A DNA stretch of 64,000 nucleotides, from assembly GCA_027493625.1 (NCBI GenBank), contig JAOSKM010000001.1:1021489-1085488 (forward strand). The letters run 5' to 3'. Positions 59,975-64,000 of this stretch are shown here, piece by piece (position 1 is the first letter of the stretch; each line of letters opens with the position of its first letter). The notes under the pieces are model-generated. The model had not been told where the DNA came from. It worked only from the letters and a program-made list of their open reading frames with translations, and did not search any database. Made by a program: the position numbers and the translations under genes. The DNA comes from Planctomycetota bacterium. GTDB lineage: Bacteria; Planctomycetota; UBA8742; UBA2392.

Positions 59975-60819
59975 ACGAATTTGAACCGGAACTGGTTACG
60001 GGCCGCGCCGCCGTCGAGGGCGTACTGTCCGACGCGGGCGTACACATCACCCGCACGGATCTCTCGGAGCTGCATCAGCGCGCGCCGCGCTTCTTTGAGC
60101 AACTGCGCCAGGGCGAGCCCAACGTGGTGATCATCAACGCCGACACCGTTGGCGCGCTGGACGTGATGTCCCTCCGCTGGATGTTCCCTGCCGGCGTCAC
60201 GCCGCTGGTGCTGTGCCCGTCAAACCCGCAGGAGTGCGCTGAGCTGGCGGCCGTGGCCGTCTCGGCGGCCAAGCTGATACCGGGACCGGTGTTCCTGCTG
60301 CTGGAAAGGCCGGTTGCCGACGCCGTTGCCATCGTTCTGCCGGGCGATGAGCCGGAGCTGATGATGCCCGAGGCCGGGCCCCTGGACTCCGTGATGCTGG
60401 ATGGCGAAGAAAGCGAGATCGCCGGCCTGTATGCGCGCCTCGCCCAGCCGCCGCGGGGGCTGAAATCGGCGGTGCTGGAGGCCTGCCCCGCTGAGATGGG
60501 CAAGCCGGAGTGGCTGGTGCTGGCGTTCGGCTCGACCGTAGCGCCGGCCGAGCAGGCCGTCACGGCAGCCCGCAACGAGGGCCAGCGCGTCAACCTGCTG
60601 CGCGTGCGCCAGCTGTGGCCGTTCCCGGAAGCCGAAATCCTGCGCGCGGCCAACGGCATCAAGCACGTGGTCGTAGCGGAACGCAACCTGGGCCAGTACG
60701 CCGGCGAGGTCCGCCGCCTGCTGCCTGAGTTGCCGATCGTGGTCGCCGGCCGCGCAACCGGCGTGCTCACGCCTGAGCGCATCCTGCAGCGCCTGCAACG
60801 GACGCCAAGGTGCTGCTGA
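59971..60819 (+). CDS. Orphan KorA/PorA-like 2-oxoacid:ferredoxin oxidoreductase alpha-subunit domain
   Basis: The C-terminal 90 residues match domain II of KorA/PorA: WLVLAFGSTVAPAEQAVTAA, VNLLRVRQLWPFPEAEIL, KHVVVAERNLGQYAGEVRRL. The middle (TPLVLCPSNPQECAELAAVA, PVFLLLERPVAD) fits the end of domain I. The family start with the glycine-rich EACALGALAAG region is missing and the length (282) is short of the usual 350-400. No beta subunit (korB) is in the window. The start is TTG, overlapping the preceding stop. It may have lost catalysis. Confidence 0.7.
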   Translation: MNEFEPELVTGRAAVEGVLSDAGVHITRTDLSELHQRAPRFFEQLRQGEPNVVIINADTVGALDVMSLRWMFPAGVTPLVLCPSNPQECAELAAVAVSAAKLIPGPVFLLLERPVADAVAIVLPGDEPELMMPEAGPLDSVMLDGEESEIAGLYARLAQPPRGLKSAVLEACPAEMGKPEWLVLAFGSTVAPAEQAVTAARNEGQRVNLLRVRQLWPFPEAEILRAANGIKHVVVAERNLGQYAGEVRRLLPELPIVVAGRATGVLTPERILQRLQRTPRCC

Positions 60820-61274
60820 TGCAGGGGCCTCCTTTTCTCTACGACATCACGATCATGCTCAACCGCGGGTCCGAGACGCGGCGACTGACCAGCAACAGCC
60901 ACGGCCAGGCCGTCGCCGAAGTGCTGCAGCACCTGGATGAGAAGCAGGTCGATATCTACGCCTGGATGGTGATGCCCGACCACATCCACCTGCTGTTCGG
61001 CCGCGACGAGCCGCTGGATGACGTGGATACGTTTGCCGGCCGCGTGAAGCGCCGCATCAATAAGGCCTTCGAGCGCCACGAGTGGCACAAGCTGCGCTGG
61101 CTGGACGGCTGCAAAAGCTACCCGGTTACGCTGGAGACGCTGGCGCGCGCGCGGGCGTACATCCTGGCCAACCCGGTGCGAGGCCTGCTGGTCGAGAAGC
61201 CTGAAGAGTGGACCTATGCCGGCACTCCCTCGCCCCTTCCCCAGGGCGCTGAAACAAAAGAGCCCCCGCGGTAG
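60819..61274 (+). mobile_element. REP-associated tyrosine transposase (RAYT, Y1/HUH superfamily)
   Basis: The 151-residue product has the HUH motif in DIYAWMVMPDHIHLLFGRDE and the late helix ARAYILANPVRGLLVEKPEE followed by WTYAG, the signature of RAYTs. RAYTs are single-copy relatives of IS200/IS605 transposases thought to mobilise REP palindromes. Its start overlaps the KorA-like stop (TGATG) and the terminator follows. Several REP-like palindromes occur in this window, so this enzyme or a relative may have spread them; that link is inference. Confidence 0.88.
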
Positions 61275-61282
61275 CGGGGGCT
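61261..61282. terminator. Hairpin terminator between the RAYT gene and the convergent reverse-strand gene
   Basis: AGCCCCCGC, loop GGTA, GCGGGGGCT. A residues precede it on the forward strand and give a T run on the reverse strand, so it best serves the reverse-strand gene at 61298. Confidence 0.75.
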
Positions 61283-61297
61283 CGTACTTGCTTTGAA

Positions 61298-62140
61298 TCA
61301 GTTGCCTCGGCGGCCCGGCTGGTTTCCGCGCCCCTGGTTGCGGCCGTTGCTTCCGTTGTTGCGTGCCGCGCGGTCGAGGCTGTTCACGAGCTTGTCGGCG
61401 GTGTCGGCATCCACGTAGCTGCTGAGCGCCGCGACTGTGTTCTGGTTCAGCTCTTCGAACTTGAGCTTGTACGCCTCATCGTCCACCTCTTCGCCGTCGA
61501 TGCGCAGGCCGCGCATTTCGCTGGCCAGCTCCACCCGCATCTGCGCGTGGGCCACCAGCACATTGCTGACATCAGGGATTGAGGCTTCCGGGATGTTCAG
61601 GTTGGCGGCCTGGTTCTTCACAAGCTGCGGCACAAACTCGGCGATCTGCGTCTTCTGTTGCTCCAGCTGGGCCAGTCGCTCGGCCTGCGCTTCCAGTTTG
61701 CGCTCAGCGGCGCGTTCCTCGGCCACCCGCGTCATCACCTCGCGCACGGCGCTGTCGAACTCCGGCGTCACGGCCGGCGCGGGCGCGACTTCCACGGCCG
61801 CTTCGCCGTCAGTTGCCGCCGGGGTTTGAGCGATTGCGCGGGCCTGTTTGAGCGCTTCGATTTCCTTGCGCAGGGCGGCGACTTCGTCGCTGGATGAAGC
61901 GGCTGCCGGCTTGTCGATGCGTACTTCAAGGGAGGCAAGCTGCTTCTTCAACTCGGCGATCTCTTCGTCCCGGGTGTCTGCAACGGGCGACGACGCCTCG
62001 GGGTCACCCTCAAGGGGTCCGACAGTTCGGGCTACCTCGGTTTTCTGGACGGGCAGCGGAATGAAGCCAAGCATGACGGCGCCGATGGCGGCGCCCCCGC
62101 CAAGCAACCCGGCCGCCAGAATCGCCAGGATCGTCTTCAT
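61298..62140 (-). CDS. Membrane-anchored coiled-coil protein of unknown function
   Basis: The ATG at 62140, with GTGGAG upstream, gives 280 residues. An N-terminal helix (TILAILAAGLLGGGAAIGAV) is followed by an acidic linker, a coiled coil (DEEIAELKKQLASLEVRI; SAVREVMTRVAEERAAERKL) and a helical domain (DVSNVLVAHAQMRVELAS). It ends with an Asn/Gly/Arg-rich tail. No family was recognised. It is probably periplasmic. Confidence 0.75.
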   Translation of the reverse strand: MKTILAILAAGLLGGGAAIGAVMLGFIPLPVQKTEVARTVGPLEGDPEASSPVADTRDEEIAELKKQLASLEVRIDKPAAASSSDEVAALRKEIEALKQARAIAQTPAATDGEAAVEVAPAPAVTPEFDSAVREVMTRVAEERAAERKLEAQAERLAQLEQQKTQIAEFVPQLVKNQAANLNIPEASIPDVSNVLVAHAQMRVELASEMRGLRIDGEEVDDEAYKLKFEELNQNTVAALSSYVDADTADKLVNSLDRAARNNGSNGRNQGRGNQPGRRGN

Positions 62141-62209
62141 CACGAATCTCCACAGGGTCAGTGGTAAGGTTAACCCCGCGGCCTGACCCGGGTTTCGCAA
62201 AAGCCCGGG

Positions 62210-62746
62210 TTATTCCTTGCCCAGGAACGGCTTGAACACCATCAGATAGCCGAGCGCTGCGATGGTTTTGCCATCCTTGATGTTGTTGGCCTTCAACTGT
62301 ATGCGCAGGTCCCGGAAGCTGAAGACCTTCGTCGTGATCTCTTCGTCGTCGTCCGGGTTCTTTTCGCCCTGGCTCAGATCCGTAGCGATGAAGATGTGCA
62401 TCTTTTCGTCCATGATCCCGGGGCTGGGGTACATCGTGAACAGGTGCTCGAGCTTGCCGGCCTTCAGGCCCGTTTCTTCCTCGAGTTCGCGGGCCGCGCA
62501 GGCCAGCGGATCTTCACCCGGGTCCAGCGTACCGGCCGGGATCTCCCACAGCGGGCGCTTGGCGCCGATGCGCCACTGCTCGATCATCAGGACGCTGTCT
62601 TTGTCCGGCATGGGGATGATGCAGGCGGCACCCGGGTGCTCGACCACGTCGCGCACCACTTCTTTACCTTCGCTGGTCTGCAGGGTGACGCGCGCGACCT
62701 TGAACAATGGTCCTTCGAAAACCTGTTCGCGTTTCAACTGGATCAT
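62210..62746 (-). CDS. NUDIX hydrolase (ADP-ribose pyrophosphatase type)
   Basis: The 178-residue enzyme hydrolyses nucleoside diphosphates linked to another group. The NUDIX box is complete: GEDPLACAARELEEETGLKA, preceded by the strand VLMIEQWRIGAKRPLWEIPA typical of ADP-ribose pyrophosphatases, and followed by YPSPGIMDEKMHIFIA. The ATG at 62746 overlaps the stop of the upstream gene (ATGA) and starts at the family N-terminus, so the longer frame from 62977 is rejected. Confidence 0.93.
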   Translation of the reverse strand: MIQLKREQVFEGPLFKVARVTLQTSEGKEVVRDVVEHPGAACIIPMPDKDSVLMIEQWRIGAKRPLWEIPAGTLDPGEDPLACAARELEEETGLKAGKLEHLFTMYPSPGIMDEKMHIFIATDLSQGEKNPDDDEEITTKVFSFRDLRIQLKANNIKDGKTIAALGYLMVFKPFLGKE

Positions 62747-63426
62747 TTCTGGGTGGCCTTGATTTCGGTGTGGCTGAGCGACACTTCCAGTCCGCTCGCA
62801 AGCTTCAGGCTGCCGCCCGAGAAATCTTCCGCCGACGGCGGCAGCGCTTCCCCGGCGGATGGAATGAACACGTACAACTGGCGCTCTTCGCCCTTGGAAA
62901 GCTCGAACTTGTGGCCTGACTGCGCGAGGCGCAATCTGCCGGTAGCTGACGCGGGGCTGGCGGCCTTGTCGAGCCACTGAACTTCCCAGCTCTGTCCGGC
63001 ACCGTCGCGCACCCTGAGCAGCGCGGCATCCACGGCCGCGGGCGCTTCGCCGTCGTTGCGTATGATCAGAAGGTACATGCGCCCGTTACCCGCAATGCCG
63101 AGGTCTCGACGCATGACCTCGGAGAGTTGCTCGCGGTAGCTGGGGGCTTCGTCTATGTCGCGCAGGACCACGCCCAGCCCGCTGGCCTCATCGCTGCCGG
63201 TCAGCAGGCCGTACTTGGCGCCCACCGAACTGGTCGGCACTTCGACCGGCGGCGGTTCCTTCGAGCCGAACGGACGAATGGTGTACAGCACGTAAAAGAA
63301 GAACACCGAGCCGGCAATCGCACTGAACACCACCAGGGTGTTCAGCGCCCACTGCGCACGCCGCGTTTCCGCGTGGCTCTGCTCGTAGGAGACTTCGGGT
63401 TCAGTCTCGCGCGCCTCTTCTTCCAT
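62743..63426 (-). CDS. Single-span membrane protein of unknown function
   Basis: The 227-residue protein has an acidic N-terminus, one membrane helix (TLVVFSAIAGSVFFFYVLYT, about residues 30-49) and an extracytoplasmic beta-rich part (RMYLLIIRNDGEAPAAVDAA; GEERQLYVFIPSAGEALP) that resembles a beta-sandwich. No family was recognised. It is coupled to the NUDIX gene by a 4-base overlap. Confidence 0.75.
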   Translation of the reverse strand: MEEEARETEPEVSYEQSHAETRRAQWALNTLVVFSAIAGSVFFFYVLYTIRPFGSKEPPPVEVPTSSVGAKYGLLTGSDEASGLGVVLRDIDEAPSYREQLSEVMRRDLGIAGNGRMYLLIIRNDGEAPAAVDAALLRVRDGAGQSWEVQWLDKAASPASATGRLRLAQSGHKFELSKGEERQLYVFIPSAGEALPPSAEDFSGGSLKLASGLEVSLSHTEIKATQK

Positions 63427-63463
63427 CGCCGAAGTTTAGCAAGACCGCGCCGGTTGTATGCCA

Positions 63464-63495
63464 TGAGAAAAGACCGCCCGCAGGCGGCCTTTTCA
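63464..63495. terminator. Small bidirectional terminator
   Basis: AAAAGA, CCGCC, loop CGCA, GGCGG, CCTTTTC. It lies just after the stop of the secretin-like gene on the reverse strand. Confidence 0.6.
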
Positions 63496-63508
63496 CTGGT
63501 GCCCAGTG

Positions 63509-64000
63509 CTACTTGGCGCTGCGCAGCTGGTCGAGCAGATCCGCCACGTCCTTGTGGACGTCGCGCGGGGCGCGCACAATCAGCTGGCCCTTCACGATGG
63601 AGACGCTGGCGGTGCCGCCCCAGTCGGCGTCAACGCTCTCCTCGATCATTTCAATGATGTCTTCCGTGGTGGGGTCGTCCGGCTCTGCACCGTAGTCGAT
63701 GATCGGGCCGCTGGAGTCATCGTCGGCGGACTTGAGGCGCAGTCTGGGTGCAGGGAAGTCATTGATCTTCACGGTGATGTCGCGAACGTCATAGACCTTG
63801 GTGCTGACCACGCCCTCGGCCTTCTCCTTGTTGGTGATGTACAGCACGCCGTTCTTGTACATTTTCACCATCTGGATCTGGTCCAGCACGATGTTGAGCG
63901 CGTTGCCGGCCTTCACGGCAGCCAGCTCCAGGGTGATCAGGCGGTCGTCTTCGCTGACGTCCTCCAGTGCCTTCTTGTCGATCACGATGGTGATGCGGGC
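63509..64000 (-). CDS. Secretin-N/STN-domain-like protein, C-terminal part (runs off right edge)
   Basis: The frame is open from the window edge and continues upstream of the GTG at 63985 (ARITIVIDKKALEDVSE), so the gene start is outside. LITLELAAVKAGNALNIVLD and VLYITNKEKAEGVVSTKVYD, then VRDITVKIND, match the N0/STN-type domains of planctomycete secretin-related proteins. A C-terminal domain follows with DIIEMIEESVDADWGGTASV and IVRAPRDVHKDVADLLDQLR. As at 3484, no secretin pore follows. Confidence 0.8.
   Translation of the reverse strand, partial: ARITIVIDKKALEDVSEDDRLITLELAAVKAGNALNIVLDQIQMVKMYKNGVLYITNKEKAEGVVSTKVYDVRDITVKINDFPAPRLRLKSADDDSSGPIIDYGAEPDDPTTEDIIEMIEESVDADWGGTASVSIVKGQLIVRAPRDVHKDVADLLDQLRSAK

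Overview
The window is GC-rich bacterial chromosome, almost completely coded, with short operons on both strands. No rRNA, tRNA, CRISPR array or phage block was recognised. The gene content points to Planctomycetota or a near relative: three groEL genes with two groES genes, an NPCBM-domain protein, secretin-N-domain proteins without a pore, a formylglycine-generating-enzyme-fold membrane protein, large TPR and carboxypeptidase-regulatory-like surface proteins, an acetyl/succinyl-ornithine carbamoyltransferase and an eRF1-like baeRF protein. No rRNA is present to settle this, so the phylum is an inference.

Layout. 1-9 kb: start of an acyl-CoA-synthetase-like gene with a histone-like basic tail, an intergenic region with two perfect DnaA boxes, etfBA, AMMECR1, a secretin-N protein, uracil-DNA glycosylase, DHH phosphoesterase, FAH hydrolase, coaB and asparaginase. 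9-13 kb: threonine aldolase, then groL1, groS1, an unknown protein and a response regulator. 13-18 kb: PII-like protein, CDP-alcohol phosphatidyltransferase, ThiF/MoeB-like enzyme, a DUF433/DUF5615 toxin-antitoxin pair and an ABC exporter. 18.3-23.3 kb: the most remarkable part. A compact locus encodes a Vps4/CdvC-like AAA ATPase with an N-terminal MIT-like domain, three helical proteins that look like ESCRT-III (Snf7) subunits, a WaaP/InaA-like kinase and an unknown protein with a possible winged helix. This is a candidate bacterial ESCRT-like membrane-remodelling system. 23-34 kb: murD, a PEGA lipoprotein, tandem UspA, argF', phosphohexomutase, baeRF, lipA, a B12-binding mutase subunit, sppA and an EIIA-Ntr-like protein. 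34-47 kb: gspF/pilC, FGE-fold protein, RusA-like nuclease, a coiled-coil membrane protein, a catalytically dead secreted alpha/beta hydrolase, CDF transporter, PHP phosphoesterase, GNAT, lipoprotein, TPR protein and truD. 47-54 kb: a chaperone island in the order groL3-groS2-groL2-small protein-dnaJ-grpE-FmdB-yacG. 54-64 kb: NPCBM protein, long carboxypeptidase-regulatory-like protein, transglutaminase/TPR lipoprotein, an orphan KorA-like subunit, a REP-associated transposase, envelope proteins, a NUDIX hydrolase and a secretin-N protein cut by the right edge.

Two kinds of dispersed repeat run through the window. One is short perfect or near-perfect palindromes (GGGTCAGACCCC-type and relatives); some are inserted in frame inside genes (UDG, murD), and a RAYT transposase gene is present. 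The other is a set of palindromic elements made of iterated heptamers, often ending in AACAGC and often sitting just after a stop codon, including in both groES-groEL spacers.

At least twelve genes are broken by single-base frameshifts, nearly all in homopolymers, while the downstream frame continues the family signature. These look like sequencing or assembly indels rather than biology, so such genes are reported as single CDSs.
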